Source: Pseudophaeomoniella oleicola (lineage: Eukaryota > Ascomycota > Eurotiomycetes > Phaeomoniellales > Phaeomoniellaceae). From it: 64,000 bases of DNA. The notes under the pieces were generated by a model. That model was given only the letters and a program-made list of their open reading frames with translations. It did not search any database and was not told the DNA's origin. The stretch covers positions 124,001-188,000 of the forward strand of contig QWDQ01000015.1 of NCBI GenBank assembly GCA_003868215.1. The letters are read 5' to 3'. This document shows positions 43,723 to 55,152 of the stretch, one piece after another (position 1 is the first letter of the stretch; every line of letters begins with the position of its first letter). The position numbers were made by a program, and so were the translations under genes.

Positions 43723-45699
43723 CGTGGGATTGGATTGACCAGCTTCACTCGTTAGGAGACTTGGTAGAAAATCAAAGAGAGATAGAATCTGTTAAGCTAC
43801 TAGCAGCATTGGTGATGAGGTGACGGAAGGTTAACAAGCAAATTTGGGAGGAAGAAAGGAACGATCATGTGAGCTGAAGATTCAGGGGGGTCGCGAGAGG
43901 AACGTAGGCAGCACTGTCAAGTTCGCTGGATTGAAATACTGCAACAACGCCCATTTTGGCAATAACGATCAAGGAAACAAAAATATCATTGAAATAGCAA
44001 AATCCCAGTGGACTCGTCTACAATTCACTGAATGAGAAGAAACTATCATGAATCTCAGGCAACAACGTCGTACAAGAGTCCCACATCAGAGCTCGGACCT
44101 TCTGGGATCGATCGCTTTGAGCCCCCAGATCTCCTTGTTGGAATAGATGATCCGTATCTTCTGAGTACCTCGTACATAAGATAGAAACCATTCTTTCTTT
44201 CTTCTGTACAGGAGTTCGAGAATTTCAAGTACAAAGGTCAGATCTGTCGGACCTCGTGTCCATACCGATACTGTGATTGCATTTTATTTCTTCGATTTGA
44301 TTTGGCGGGGACCGCCCAAAGCGGACTATCAATACAACAGATAGGAGACCATTTCTTCGTCGCAGCTAGGACGACCTGAACCATAACCTTTTCTACGCCA
44401 GTCGAGAGGGATGGAATTTGGCATTACCGAACAAGGGGATTGGCATTGGGGTCTTTGTAATATCCCAGACTTGGGTTAATTGGAACAGAAAAGGGTTCCG
44501 GGATTCAAAGCTCCTCAATCTAGGAGAGTGATATTCTACAGAATATACGATTTCAGATGCTCGGGATGATTGCTTCAGCTGTTGCCATGACATCAGATAA
44601 CCCGTTGTCGGCAGCTGCTTTGGTAGTGGCTTTGGTTGCACTGTTTACGACGTTCTTTGAAGTTGTACAACAATATATCGGTACTGTCGATGGCTACAGA
44701 AGGTATCAACCCTTGGTAATTGGGACATGGCTTCGAGCGACACGACGTCGGTCCCGGTGGTCATATCCACGTTCATGCTTGGACCGAGCATGAAATGTTT
44801 CCATATCCGGTCGACATCAAGAACGACGAGGAGTTATGAATGGGAAGGATGCCAATTGATTTTAAGAGATTCTCCGCGTTAGTTGTCGAAATGTTGTCTA
44901 CAACCGATCTAGAGAAAGCCAGCCTTACTGTGGAATAAACTCAAGTAGTATGGGTCCCAAGCAACCTGCTGAAGCAGATGCCATACCATAATACCTGGTA
45001 TAACGGTTCCCATATAAGACTGTAGCAGTCAGTTGCCACATTGCTTATGACTAGGAAATCTCTTGAAGCGCGCCTACAAAGACGGCCGATCTCAAGCCGA
45101 GAACCTTCCATGTCTTGTCAGTGTGTACTACGTAAATTAGTACTATGATACCTTCAGCAACAGTCCCAAGTTCACACGAAACCAAATTCCGTAAGGAGAA
45201 TGACGATGCAGTAAACCGAGACAAGCATGGGCCATTTAGTCCTGATTTTACGAAACATCAATTGATGGTCCAAAGACAGCGATAACGGAGGCCTCGAGAG
45301 GCGTTGTATTGGCCACTCTCCGATTGGAGAAAAATCTTTCGTTTGCCTGACGTGACCGCTGCCACAGGAGAGGAACCATTATTTAGAGTGAGTTAGATTA
45401 ACTTAGTTAAGCTATTTAGGGCCAAAGAAACACACTGGACTCAGGGCAGTCCCCACCAGCGCCCTTGTCATCCTATCGAATCACAGCACTGCGGCAGAAG
45501 CTGAAAAAAACCATCACCGCCCCAAGGACATCATATCTTGAATGTCACTCGAATTGGTTCAGACTCACATCCCACCATCTTCCCTTGCTATACAACTAGA
45601 CTCTTTCTGATCTTCCAACGCTGTCATCGCCATCACAACCACTTCCTCTACAAAGTGCCTCTAACAGCTAGCTGAGTGCCAAAGGCACAAGTTGCGTCT
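43723..45699. other. Gene-poor region between PARP and CPS small subunit
   Basis: About 2 kb with one recognisable remnant (44557-44793, listed separately). The right part contains the promoter and leader of the CPS gene. No RNA gene seen. Confidence 0.5.
44557..44793 (+). pseudogene. Fragment of a fungal family with GYRRCQPSVMG-type motif
   Basis: Seventy-eight codons from an ATG. They encode a hydrophobic stretch (PLSAAALVVALVALFTTFFE), then QYIGTVDGYRRYQPLVIGTW and RATRRRSRWSY. I recognise this arrangement (membrane-like helix, then ADGYRRCQPSVMGPWA and a basic W-rich segment) as the N-terminal part of a large family of unknown function that is common in accessory and HET-rich loci of filamentous ascomycetes. 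Those proteins are several hundred residues long. Here the frame ends soon after the motif and no continuation is evident, so it looks like a truncated relic. The motif match is from memory and needs a search. Confidence 0.5.
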
Positions 45700-45945
45700 A
45701 TGCGTGTGAGCATCTTCACGTCTCAAGTATGTGAATAAACCCTCTCTTCTCAAGGTCCAGCTATATTGCCACCCTGTTTCCTCAGGTTGTTTTCTAAATG
45801 AGGAGCATAGCTAACTTCGTCATTTACAGGACTACATCTCAGGTACTGCTCAGTCACGAACCCTTCACCGCGTTTACATCTCTAGACTTCCTATCTGACC
45901 GCTTTTTCTTGAATAGATCACCTTTGGAAAGCCTCCGTGAACTGA
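45700..45945 (+). promoter_or_regulatory. Arginine attenuator peptide (AAP) uORF, spliced from three exons
   Basis: A 22-codon upstream ORF in the leader of the CPS gene. Its exons are 45700-45726, 45830-45842 and 45917-45945. The introns are 45727-45829 (GTATGT, branch GCTAAC, TTACAG) and 45843-45916 (GTACTG, branch TCTGAC, AATAG). The spliced peptide starts MRVSI and contains FTSQDYISDHLW, which matches the arginine attenuator core FTSQDYLSDHLW of Neurospora arg-2 and yeast-type CPA1 leaders. In that family, high arginine stalls ribosomes at the uORF stop and lowers translation of the enzyme. The Asp after SQ, essential in Neurospora, is kept. The uORF stop is 40 nt before the main ATG. Splicing is required: no unspliced frame encodes the whole core. 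Confidence 0.93.
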
Positions 45946-45985
45946 AGACTTAACTCGAGAAGAGAAACAAAGAATTACGATCATA

Positions 45986-47416
45986 ATGTTTGCACGACTA
46001 TTTAAACAGTCCCAGTTGGGGACACCAGCCTCCAAGGCCTTCAAGGTACAGAGAGTCCAGGCTCGATTCTACGCCAATGTCGAGAACAACACCCCTCGCA
46101 AACCGCCTACTCCGTCCAGGAAGCGAGCTACTCCAGTCTCGCACGATCGAGCCACCTTCACAATTCGGGACGGTCCAGTCTTCTCGGGAAAATCTTTTGG
46201 AGCAAAGTCCAACGTCTCAGGAGAAGCAGTTTTCACAACATCTCTGGTGGGGTATCCTGAGTCATTGACTGACCCCTCATACCGCGGACAGATTCTGGTC
46301 TTTACACAGCCATTGATTGGGAATTACGGTGTACCATCATCCGTTCGTGACGAGAATGGGCTCCTGAAATACTTCGAATCTCCTAACATCCAAGCAGTCG
46401 GTGTTGTCGTTGCCGATGTTGCCGAGCAGTACAGCCACTGGACCGCAGTCGAAAGCCTGAGCGAATGGTGTGCCCGCGAAGGTGTCCCGGCTATCTCTGG
46501 AGTCGACACTCGAGCAATCGTCACGTACCTTCGCGAGCAAGGGTCATCGTTGGCTCGTATTACAATTGGCGAGGAATATGACGCCGATCAGGACGAAGCC
46601 TTCGTCGACCCCGAGCAAATCAATCTTGTCCGTCGCGTCAGCACCAAGGCACCATTTCATGTCAGTGCTGCCAATCCGGTTGCCCATGTTGCTGTCATCG
46701 ACTGTGGAGTCAAGGAAAACATCCTACGCTCTCTCGTCTCTCGCGGTGCTTCAGTAACCGCTTTCCCATATGACTACCCAATTCACAAAGTGGCTCATCA
46801 CTTCGATGGAGTCTTCATCTCCAACGGTCCAGGCGACCCGACTCATTGCCAAGATACCGTCTTTCACCTCCGCAAGTTGATGGAAACATCTCAAATCCCT
46901 ATCTTCGGCATCTGCCTTGGCCACCAACTTCTCGCCCTTGCTGCCGGCGCAAAGACCGTCAAACTCAAGTACGGAAACCGAGCTCACAACATCCCTGCTC
47001 TGGATCTTACAACTGGTCATTGCCACATCACATCCCAAAATCACGGATATGCTGTTGACATCAACACCCTCTCCTCTGACTGGAAGCCGTACTTCATCAA
47101 TCTTAACGATGACAGCAACGAGGGCATGATCCACAAATCCCGACCGATATTCTCCACCCAATTCCATCCGGAAGCCAAGGGCGGTCCACTTGACTCTTCC
47201 TATCTGTTTGACATGTATCTCGAAAACGTGATCAAGTACAAGAACAACCAGGTTGCTTTCCAGCCAAACCGAGACAGTCGACCAAACGGCTTACTTGTGG
47301 ACCTCCTTGCCAAGGAACGTGTCGGTGTTGCTCCAACACAGGGTATGGCCAACATGGCTCGTGCCGCGCAGACATCAGCGCGAGCTGCGGGTCCAGAAGT
47401 CACCTCTGCTGCATGA
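45986..47416 (+). CDS. arg-2: Carbamoyl-phosphate synthase, arginine-specific, small subunit (mitochondrial)
   Basis: The glutamine-amidotransferase subunit that feeds ammonia to the large CPS subunit in arginine synthesis (yeast CPA1, Neurospora arg-2). Intronless, 476 residues. The N-terminus ([10 protein letters not shown]... through about residue 45) is basic and lacks acids, consistent with a mitochondrial presequence as in Neurospora. The CPSase small-chain domain lies at about 55-190 ([27 protein letters not shown]). The class I GATase domain lies at about 233-425, with C310 (FGICLGHQ), H394 and E396 (TQFHPEA). The C-terminal tail is A/T-rich. Its translation is expected to be controlled by arginine through the attenuator peptide in its leader. 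The large subunit is not in this window. Confidence 0.96.
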   Translation: MFARLFKQSQLGTPASKAFKVQRVQARFYANVENNTPRKPPTPSRKRATPVSHDRATFTIRDGPVFSGKSFGAKSNVSGEAVFTTSLVGYPESLTDPSYRGQILVFTQPLIGNYGVPSSVRDENGLLKYFESPNIQAVGVVVADVAEQYSHWTAVESLSEWCAREGVPAISGVDTRAIVTYLREQGSSLARITIGEEYDADQDEAFVDPEQINLVRRVSTKAPFHVSAANPVAHVAVIDCGVKENILRSLVSRGASVTAFPYDYPIHKVAHHFDGVFISNGPGDPTHCQDTVFHLRKLMETSQIPIFGICLGHQLLALAAGAKTVKLKYGNRAHNIPALDLTTGHCHITSQNHGYAVDINTLSSDWKPYFINLNDDSNEGMIHKSRPIFSTQFHPEAKGGPLDSSYLFDMYLENVIKYKNNQVAFQPNRDSRPNGLLVDLLAKERVGVAPTQGMANMARAAQTSARAAGPEVTSAA

Positions 47417-48436
47417 GAGATGGGCAATAGAATGTCGGTATAAAGTTGAAGAGTAGTTGAGGAGACCCGATGTGCTTGGGTTTTCAGAAATGGTTACTAG
47501 GAATTTGCGTTGCTGATATTCTTTTTTCATTTTCGTTGGCTTTCTTGCTATCCTGCCGTGTCTGCGTTTGTAGTTTGCCTTTGATCAGCTGAAGAAGTTC
47601 AGTCAGTCTACAAATCGAATCTCCCATGACCATACTCTCCATACACGCGTCTATGCTACAGTATCGGTCAGTAATATATAAAAAGCAGCCGGTCCAACAA
47701 CATCTGTCCAGCTCTATTGTCCCAACCCACCGCCTTCACGACTTTTCATCTCCTTCATCTCTCACCCCTCGATTCATCCTCCGCCTCCCTACTATGTATT
47801 CATCCAAATTCAGATCCAGATTCCGGTGGGCAGTGCAGCAAAACCAGACCAGAAATAGTGTTATATTCCATGGCTCCTAGACTGATATGACTGCTTCTGA
47901 GAGAAGTTTGATGAAGAATTGTGTTGAACTTGGGAGAGCAAGCTGCGAACTCCCTATACATGAGGACATTATAGATGCAATCTGGCTGTTGTCCACCAGG
48001 TTCAGCGTGTCAAAGTCGCTGCAGGGCAGATTTAATGCTGCGATAACTACAAGGTAATATCCTGCTTCATGATATTTCAATCGGACCACTCTATGTCGTA
48101 CCTCGGAAAATAGGACTTCTCATCAGAATCACATCCGCTCGTTGAATATTTTGGTAACGGAAAAGACACACGAAATAAAATCGGCGCCCCTCGTCTTTCG
48201 GACTTGTCCTATCGGTCCTCGGCAAAGAAAGACCCCTCCACCGTTCTCGGTTCGTGCCTATCTCCTTGAAGCATGAAATATCCAATACTAATATTAAATT
48301 GTTCAACGATCGAATCAATTTTTTTGTATTTTAAAGATGTCAGGTTCTCATTGCCTTGTCTTCAATCTCATCTGTAGGTGCTAGATCTTATAATATCGGT
48401 TTCACTCGATCGACTGCTACTTTATTTACTGCCGTA
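47417..48436. other. Intergenic region between CPS small subunit and PhyH gene
   Basis: The 3' flank and promoter. An 84-codon frame at 47626-47880 has no recognisable content. The PhyH frame is open back to 48356, but without an ATG before 48437. Confidence 0.5.
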
Positions 48437-49432
48437 ATGGCGACTACTACAACCACGTCTCAAACCGAGACCGAACCGCAGCCACGGTCGGCACTGCTCT
48501 CTTCCCTCCAACGTGATGGCTTCGTCGTGATCCCTTCCCTCTTGAGTCCATCACAGCTGAGCTCTCTCCGTTCCGCTGCCTCTCACGTAACCGAAGCCAC
48601 TCGGCAAGGCAAGTGGCCGTTCTTCCGCACGGTACCCAAACAATTTCCTCCGTGGCCGAAGGATGTCCCTCCTCCATCCAGCGGCGGCATCTGGGGTGTG
48701 CAACACCTCCTCCACCCCTCGATGCCCTATCGCGAAACCTTCGCCTCCCTCTACTTCTCCTCCACGATCCTGAACCCGGTCAAAGAGCTCCTCAACCTCC
48801 CGCCAGACTCCCCGTCCTCCGACTCCTCCCTCGTGATGGAACTCTTCAACCTCCTCGTGAGCCCGACATCCACCGACTTCGAACTAGTCTGGCACCGCGA
48901 TGACATCCGCCCCAACCTCTCCCCCGCCGAAGAATGGGCCGAACTCCAATCGAAATCGCCGAACGGCCTCCAATTCCACACGCAGTACAACATCGCCCTC
49001 TACGACGACGACAGCCTGATCGCCATCCCCGGCAGCCATCGCCGCGTGCGCACCGAGACCGAACGCACCGCCGCCCCTCTCGAACCCTCTCTCCCAAACA
49101 TGCTCAACGTCAAACTCAAAGCCGGCGACGCCATCTTCTACGACAGCAACATCCTCCACCGCGGCGTCTACAAGGGCATCGACGAAAGCGCCACCACCAC
49201 CTCCGACAACCCCGGCCGCATGACCTTGCACGGCAGCGTCAGCTTGGTCGGCCACGGCTCCGAGCGCGCGCGACAGGTGCTGCAGCACGGGATCGGCAGC
49301 TGGATCGGTGGGGAAGATGCCGCGTTCAAGAACTTGGCCGACGACGAGACGGAGAGGCGGGCGGAGGAGATGAGGCAGAGGTTGATTTCGATGGGGACCG
49401 GAGCTGATTTGGGCTTTTCTCTCGAGGGGTAA
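48437..49432 (+). CDS. Phytanoyl-CoA dioxygenase (PhyH) family protein
   Basis: An Fe(II)/2-oxoglutarate-dependent oxygenase fold. From ATG 48437 the product is 331 residues. The N-terminal part has LQRDGFVVIPSLLSPSQL, the usual opening of the family. The iron facial triad is H153-x-D155 (VWHRDD) with distal H241 (NILHRG). A 2-oxoglutarate-binding arginine is likely in GRMTLHGS. An IPGSHRR motif precedes a charged loop. No peroxisomal targeting signal is seen (the end is GFSLEG), so it is probably not phytanoyl-CoA hydroxylase itself; fungal relatives act on varied small molecules. The central part of the gene is strongly G+C- and C-rich at third positions, which creates long open frames in other phases that I disregard. 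Substrate unknown. Confidence 0.9.
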   Translation: MATTTTTSQTETEPQPRSALLSSLQRDGFVVIPSLLSPSQLSSLRSAASHVTEATRQGKWPFFRTVPKQFPPWPKDVPPPSSGGIWGVQHLLHPSMPYRETFASLYFSSTILNPVKELLNLPPDSPSSDSSLVMELFNLLVSPTSTDFELVWHRDDIRPNLSPAEEWAELQSKSPNGLQFHTQYNIALYDDDSLIAIPGSHRRVRTETERTAAPLEPSLPNMLNVKLKAGDAIFYDSNILHRGVYKGIDESATTTSDNPGRMTLHGSVSLVGHGSERARQVLQHGIGSWIGGEDAAFKNLADDETERRAEEMRQRLISMGTGADLGFSLEG

Positions 49433-49542
49433 ATAATAAATAGGTCACTTATCTACTAATTACAAAAGACCATCGTTAAAAAACAAAGGGACTTCTACAG
49501 TTCACACACATACATACACACATAGTAGATATAAATGTTTTG

Positions 49543-49564
49543 TTTATTTATTTATTTATTTATT
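49543..49564. repeat. (TTTA)n microsatellite
   Basis: Five and a half TTTA units followed by a T-rich run. Confidence 0.9.
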
Positions 49565-49718
49565 TTTATTTTTCATATTCAAATACGCCTTTGGCACGGG
49601 TTCATCACCATTGAACCACCAAAAGACAAAGGGCGTATGGAGAGGAGAGACTTAACCGACTTGACTGTTCGTCGGTCGCTCGCTCGCTCGCAAGAGCCCG
49701 ACGACGACGACGTAGCGG

Positions 49719-49743
49719 CCACACCACACCACACCACACCACA
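49719..49743. repeat. (CCACA)n microsatellite
   Basis: About five units of CCACA, in the convergent intergenic region. Confidence 0.9.
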
Positions 49744-49798
49744 ACCGCTATGCTATGATGACACTAAACAATGGGATCCGATCAAGAGGAATTTCGTT

Positions 49799-49821
49799 GA
49801 TGATGATGATGATGATGATGG
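49799..49821. repeat. (GAT)n microsatellite
   Basis: About seven GAT units, followed by GGTGATGGTGA. Confidence 0.9.
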
Positions 49822-50040
49822 TGATGGTGACCAAAAAATTTATATGGTTTTTTTTCTCTTTCTTCAAGCATACAAGAGAAGAGAGAGAAAGAAAAAAAAG
49901 GGGGCAATGGAGATTAAAAAAGAAGAGGTCTCTTGATACCCTTTCCCATGCATGGTAGTTGTTGTTCCCACTGGCCGCCCGCCACCCCCATACGCAGATA
50001 CACTAGAAGAAGAAGAAAAAAAAGGCAAATTTCTGATGTT

Positions 50041-52723
50041 TCATTTCTTGACGTCTCCTCTGCCGACAACGCCGCCCATCACGAAGTCAGGTAGTTTGAT
50101 CCCATTAGCCTTCCCTTCTTCCTTGTCCTTTTTTGGCTCTTCCTTTTTCTGACCGCCGTCATCCGAAGGCGGGGTTGATCGCGTCAAATCGTCGAGTCTC
50201 TTGAGCTTTTCGCCTTTCAGGACAGTGTTCATCTCGTCGCTTGTCAATGTTTCGTATTCCATCAAAGCGTCTTTCAATAGCTCAAGCTCTTTTCTCTTCT
50301 CTGTGAGGATCTTCAGGGCTCGTTGACGACCTCCTTCAATGATGTCGCGGACTTCCGCTTCAATGACAGCTTTGGTTTCTGAGGAAAGGTGGTCATAATT
50401 TGATGCAAGATCAACATTACCCAGTTTTCTAGAGTAACCCATAGACGTAACAAGGCGGTAGGCCGTGTTGGTAGCATTCTGGATATCGGAGCTAGCACCA
50501 GACGTGATCTTATCTGTGCCATATATGAGTTCCTCGGCAACATATCCACCCATTGATACATCGACATCTGCCAGATATTGGTCAAACGCTTTGCTGACTT
50601 CATCATCCATCTCGGGAAGGAAATGGGTTGCTCCCAGGCTCATACCACGGGGGATGATGGTCATCTTGTACAGAGGCGGTGAACCAGGAGTGAAGAGATT
50701 CACTAAAGCATGGCCTGCCTCATGGTAAGCTGTACAAAGCTTGTCCTTTGGGCGGATGACTCGGCTTCGATTCTCGGCCCCCATAATGATCCTGTCTTTG
50801 GCCCAGTCGAGTTCCCGAGGGCCAACCTTCTTGAGTTTGAGTCGTGATGCACGGATTGCTGCCTGATTAACGAGATTTTCCAGATCGGCACCGCTGAAGC
50901 CTGGGGTACCACGGCCAATAATGGTTGCGTCTACATCTGTGGAGATCTGTACATTCCGCATGTGGTGTTTCAAGATGTCGATACGCCCACGGACGTCTGG
51001 CAAAGGTACGACGACGCGTCGATCGAACCGACCAGGTCTCGTCAAAGCTTTGTCCAGTGACTGCGGATGATTCGTCGCTCCAATGAGGATGATACCGCTA
51101 GAGGAAGAGAAACCATCAAGCTCCGTCAGAAGTTGATTCAAAGTCTGCTTAGCGTAAGATGGATCTCGCTCTGATCGTTTGCCGCCAACTGCATCGAGTT
51201 CATCGATGAAAATTATAGCCGGCGCTTTAGCACGAGCTTGGGCGAACAATTCTCGAACACGTCTAGCGCCTATTCCGACGTACATTTCGTCGAACTCAGA
51301 ACCAGACATGTAGAAGAACGCGCATCCGGATTCTCCCGCGACCGCTTTGGCGAGCAATGTCTTTCCGGTACCTGGAGGACCGACCAGCAGGATACCTTTC
51401 GGCAACTTGCCGCCGAGATTTGAAAAGCGCTCAGGGTTTTTCAAAAAGTCGACCAATTCCTGAAGTTCGTCCTTTGCCTCATCGCAACCATGAACATCCG
51501 AGAAACGGACTGTCTGCTTGCTTGCGGCAACCTCGGCTGATTTGCTGGTCTTGGAGCGCAGGCCACCAGCTGCGCCGCTCATTTCTACATACAGTCCGAG
51601 GAACACGAAAGCGGCGTAGGCAAACGCACCAACCCAGAACAGAAGCTTGGCCCAGCGAAAAATGAGAGTGCCCCAGGATTCGCTTACAGTAACATGTAGA
51701 GGAGACGAGGCTGCGCCTGTTGCGTTCGCATCTCCGGTCACTGTAGCTGCACCACTTTGGCCTCCTGCGACAGCCTGGCCAATCGCTTGCATTGTTGACT
51801 GACTCAGACCGCCCTGTCCCTGAACTGCTCCAGCGGCGCCAGAACCACCAGGCGTTGGAATCCTGCCAAGAGCTTCAAGAGCTTTGACGTACATTGCACT
51901 TGTAGCTTCATTCGCTGCATATCTACCACTCTCGTACCGTTCGCGGACGATATTGGGGTGGCCTGCTCTAAGGAGTAACGAGTAGAAGCCATTTTGGGCC
52001 GAGACACTTCCAGGGTTATTATTCGCAGTCCTCTCTACATGCGCCAGTTGATTTTGTATCTGTGATTGCCCGAGATTGGTCGAGACTGAGAAAGCCCTCT
52101 TGAAGACCGCTAGTGAACCCAATATTGATGACTTCCTCGAAGGTGTCGCTTTCTGCATATTTGACACGTTTGACACCGAGAAAGGTCGTAGTGCAATGCA
52201 TGTAGCAGCATCGTGTCGTAGTGCTACCGACGGGCGCCGCGAGGACAATGAATTTGCTAGCGACATCAGCAAGGCCAAAAGCATAGGCAACAGGACTAAA
52301 GGGGCAGCATACCGTGTGACAAAGAGGAGGCAAACAGTTGGGCAGCAGTGCACGCTGGCGCAACGTTTGAGCTTAACGCCGCCATCGGTATGTCCTGCAG
52401 GCATTCAGGCAATACGATGGGCCCATTTCGAGAGCTTTGCCGTGACAGCTCAGTCTGTACTGGTGCCTCACTCTGTCGAGCCGCCTGCGATCCAAATGCA
52501 GCTCTCTTTGTCAAGCCGTTGAGCAGGCGGTGTCTTCGAGAAGGGCGAGCGCTGCGCCACTGAGATGAGAGGACGTTTGAAAAAGGAAACAAGTCTGCGC
52601 TGGCAATAGCCAAGTTCTAGGGGAGCCGCATCGTCAGTTACCAATATCCCACGCGGCACTGGCTCGACAAAGCAGGGTGAATTGACTTACGGGTAGGTGA
52701 ACAAGAGGGGCGTTCAGAGCCAT
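50041..52723 (-). CDS. YME1: Mitochondrial i-AAA protease YME1
   Basis: An ATP-dependent metalloprotease of the mitochondrial inner membrane, active on the intermembrane-space side, for protein quality control. Three exons, 52723-52691 (11 codons, [11 protein letters not shown]), 52616-52313 and 52256-50041, with introns of 74 and 56 bp, give 850 residues. The N-terminal 230 residues are R/S-rich, a presequence plus linker ([25 protein letters not shown] is the family N-domain start). One membrane helix lies at 314-338 ([20 protein letters not shown]). The AAA module has Walker A GPPGTGKT at 405-412, Walker [10 protein letters not shown] at 460-468 and the second region of homology near [10 protein letters not shown]. 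The zinc site is HEAGH at 624-628. The C-terminal tail is acidic and lysine-rich. The small first exon is inferred from the clean splice and the first ATG. Confidence 0.93.
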
Positions 52724-53697
52724 GTTTGCGGAATCGGATGAGCGGCGCAAGGCCGCAGAAACGAAGGAGCGTACTTTTATCAAAGAAAAGATGAGCAGTA
52801 TTAAAGAAATGAGATCATAAGTCCATAGAGAAGATTCAAATGGCCTCCATCACCAGTGCGATGTCGCCTTTGAGATTATGTTGAGTGGCGTTGGAAGCGT
52901 CCGAGATCCTTGGACAAGATGTGAGTTGATGATGCATCAAGTCCGACCGCTTTCTCGGCATTATAATTATCGAGCTAGCCCGAGTCGTTCGGGAGTTGCC
53001 GCCTACCGTAGTAGTACATAACATAGTAATGACTGGGTGCACAGTAATCAGATGTTGTCCTCCTTCTACAACGTGGTATTCCTTTATCCTTACTATTTCT
53101 TCAAGGTTCTACTATCAGCCAATGATCTTTAACGCTAAATATTCCCTTCAGGCCGTGCTGACAAGAGAGCCATGCGCTTGCGGTCGCCCGAGATGCTAAA
53201 CGCTTGCAGATGAATCTTGTTGAATTATTCGAAGACTGTTGAAGGATATTCGAACCGGAACACTGTCAGCCGTAGTGCGAGTGGCAATCGAACCATAATT
53301 CTCATGCAAGCTGTTAACTAAATGCGAACAATACAGATGCTATAACAGACCAACGCCATAAGTGCTGTCAAAAAGAGCTTTTTCAGATCATACGGCACAT
53401 GCTGTCATCCTGTAACCGTACGATCTCCCCATCAGGGCTAAAGTACTACTACATACATGCAGTTCTGCGGGTATATACATGTGTCTCCAAAGCTTGCAGG
53501 CGTGAAAGGAACAGCCATGATTGCATTCCAAAAAAAATAAAGCAAGAGAAATTCCATCGTCAAGTCGTGAAGAAATGGGGGCATGCTAGCAGGTAAGGCA
53601 GATATTGTACAAGAGGCAGAAAGATGACCGTCGTGACTGAAATCAGAGGCAAGAAATGACAGACGCTGCAAAAAGGATATAACAGGGGTATATAGAA
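52724..53697. other. Intergenic region between YME1 (5') and C2H2 factor (3')
   Basis: YME1 promoter and 3' flank of the C2H2 gene. Short frames at 52996-53199 and 53399-53596 show no coding character. No RNA gene recognised. Confidence 0.55.
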
Positions 53698-55141
53698 TCA
53701 AAATCCATTTTGCATCCCATGCTCGGCGCGCATACTTGGTGTCATAAACTCCTGGGAAGGTACCATCATAACAAGATCCTCTGGCTTGTAATAGTCATCA
53801 GCATTTATGCTCCCAAAAGTATAGTTGGGTAAAGCATAGGGTTGAGGCTGGGCAACAATAGCGACCGGTTCTTGATAAGCCATGGTGTCGTGATACGCCT
53901 GACTGGAGGGAGCTTGCATTTGCGGTGGAACCACCTGTAGGGAGTAAGCCACCTGCTGAGCTTGAGGGTCGATAGCCATGTTGTGTGGCATGCTTTGGTT
54001 GCGAAAATTGGAGAACTGCACATTTTGGTCATTACCCTGGCTCGCCAGACTATAATTCATGGTTTCTTCGGGGGTCGATTGGTTGTAATAGAACTGCCGC
54101 TTCGGAGGCGCTTGCTGGGGAGATGCATTGATGGGGAAGGCGATAGGACTCGATTGTAGGTGAGCAGCAGCTAAGGTGGCGTTCGATACTGGTATTGATA
54201 CTTGCGGCCTGACAGCTGTTGGGACGATCCCGCCTTGGTGATGCGGATAGTTTTCTGGTACAGTTGGTGGGAATGACGGAGTCATTTGCTGGCGAGGGAC
54301 AGCCTGGGGGCCATGGTTGATCTCAGAGAAGCTATATCGATGGGGATGGTGGACGGCTGGACTGTACATCGGCCCATGTTCGGCTTTCACAATGGTAGTC
54401 ATTGACTGAGACCGCTGGGCCATCCCAGGACGGGGTTCGCTGGTCACAGGACGTTGCATTGGACTGAATGGAGACGGAGCAATAATAGGTTTTGGTGGGC
54501 TCACTGGCGAATCTTCAGGTTCGCTGTCCGACACGTCCGATGACTCTTCGGGGGAGCCGCCTTCAAACCGGTGAGAGCGTCGCTGATGTTTCGTCAAGGT
54601 AGTCTTGCGGCAAAAGCTGTCATGAAGTGAGCTGAATCCTCCCAGTTTTCGCAACATAAGACGACAGCATGCGAACGTACCTTCTCTCACATTGATTGCA
54701 ACGGTAAGGTCGATTTCCTGTGTGTATGCGCCGGTGCCGCGCAAGGCTAGATGACTGCGTTATATATGAGCCAAGGAACAAATATTCAGGTCTGTCACCC
54801 CCCCAACATACATCTGAGAAACATTTTCGACAACCCACCGCGTCGCAGTGATGTGGCTTTTCTCCTGTATGAGTTCGCACATGGACAGTCAAGGCGCTGC
54901 GTTGAATAAATGCCTTATCACAGCCTTCCCACGTGCAGGCATACGGCCTCTCATTCGTATGTATTCGGAAATGGCGGGCCAAATCTGATTTGCGATTGAA
55001 GATCTGCTTCGCGACAACACCGTTCGAATCAGCCTACAATCCGCCTTCGAGGTTGAGGAGAGAGCGACGTACCTTGCCACAGTCTTCCCATTCGCATGTA
55101 AAGGAGCGACCGCCCTGGGTAGGCGTACTTCCTTGAGACAT
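53698..55141 (-). CDS. Four-finger C2H2 zinc-finger transcription factor
   Basis: Four exons, 55141-55073, 55003-54812, 54754-54681 and 54616-53698, with introns of 69, 57 and 64 bp, give 417 residues. Four C2H2 fingers fill about residues 16-127: [57 protein letters not shown] and [22 protein letters not shown]-type linkers (TNERP, TGEKP, TGNRP) join them. Each intron cuts a finger near its middle, and splicing restores every His/Cys ligand, which confirms the model. After an acidic S/E/D patch ([17 protein letters not shown]), the rest is P/Q-rich with many Tyr and Met, as in activation domains. The finger pattern is a conserved filamentous-ascomycete type. I do not assign a named regulator or target. 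Confidence 0.9.
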
Positions 55142-55143
55142 CA

Positions 55144-55152
55144 CTATGGCAT
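55144..55152 (-). promoter_or_regulatory. Minimal uORF (Met-Pro-stop) two bases before the C2H2 start codon
   Basis: On the minus strand the leader reads ATGCCATAGTGATG. A two-codon uORF ends two bases before the main ATG at 55141. A longer uORF (67 codons, about 55441-55238) also lies in the presumed leader. Both are sequence facts; their use is inferred. Confidence 0.4.

Larger units (their letters stand above)
49433..50040. other. Convergent intergenic region rich in microsatellites
   Basis: Holds (TTTA)n at 49543-49564, CCACA units at 49719-49743, (GAT)n at 49799-49821 and A/G-rich runs near 49870-49930. The 133-codon frame at 49535-49936 is made of these repeats and is not a gene. Confidence 0.7.

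Noticed and set aside
49535-49936. 133-codon frame over the microsatellite cluster
   Set aside because: Built almost wholly from TTTA, CCACA and GAT repeats.
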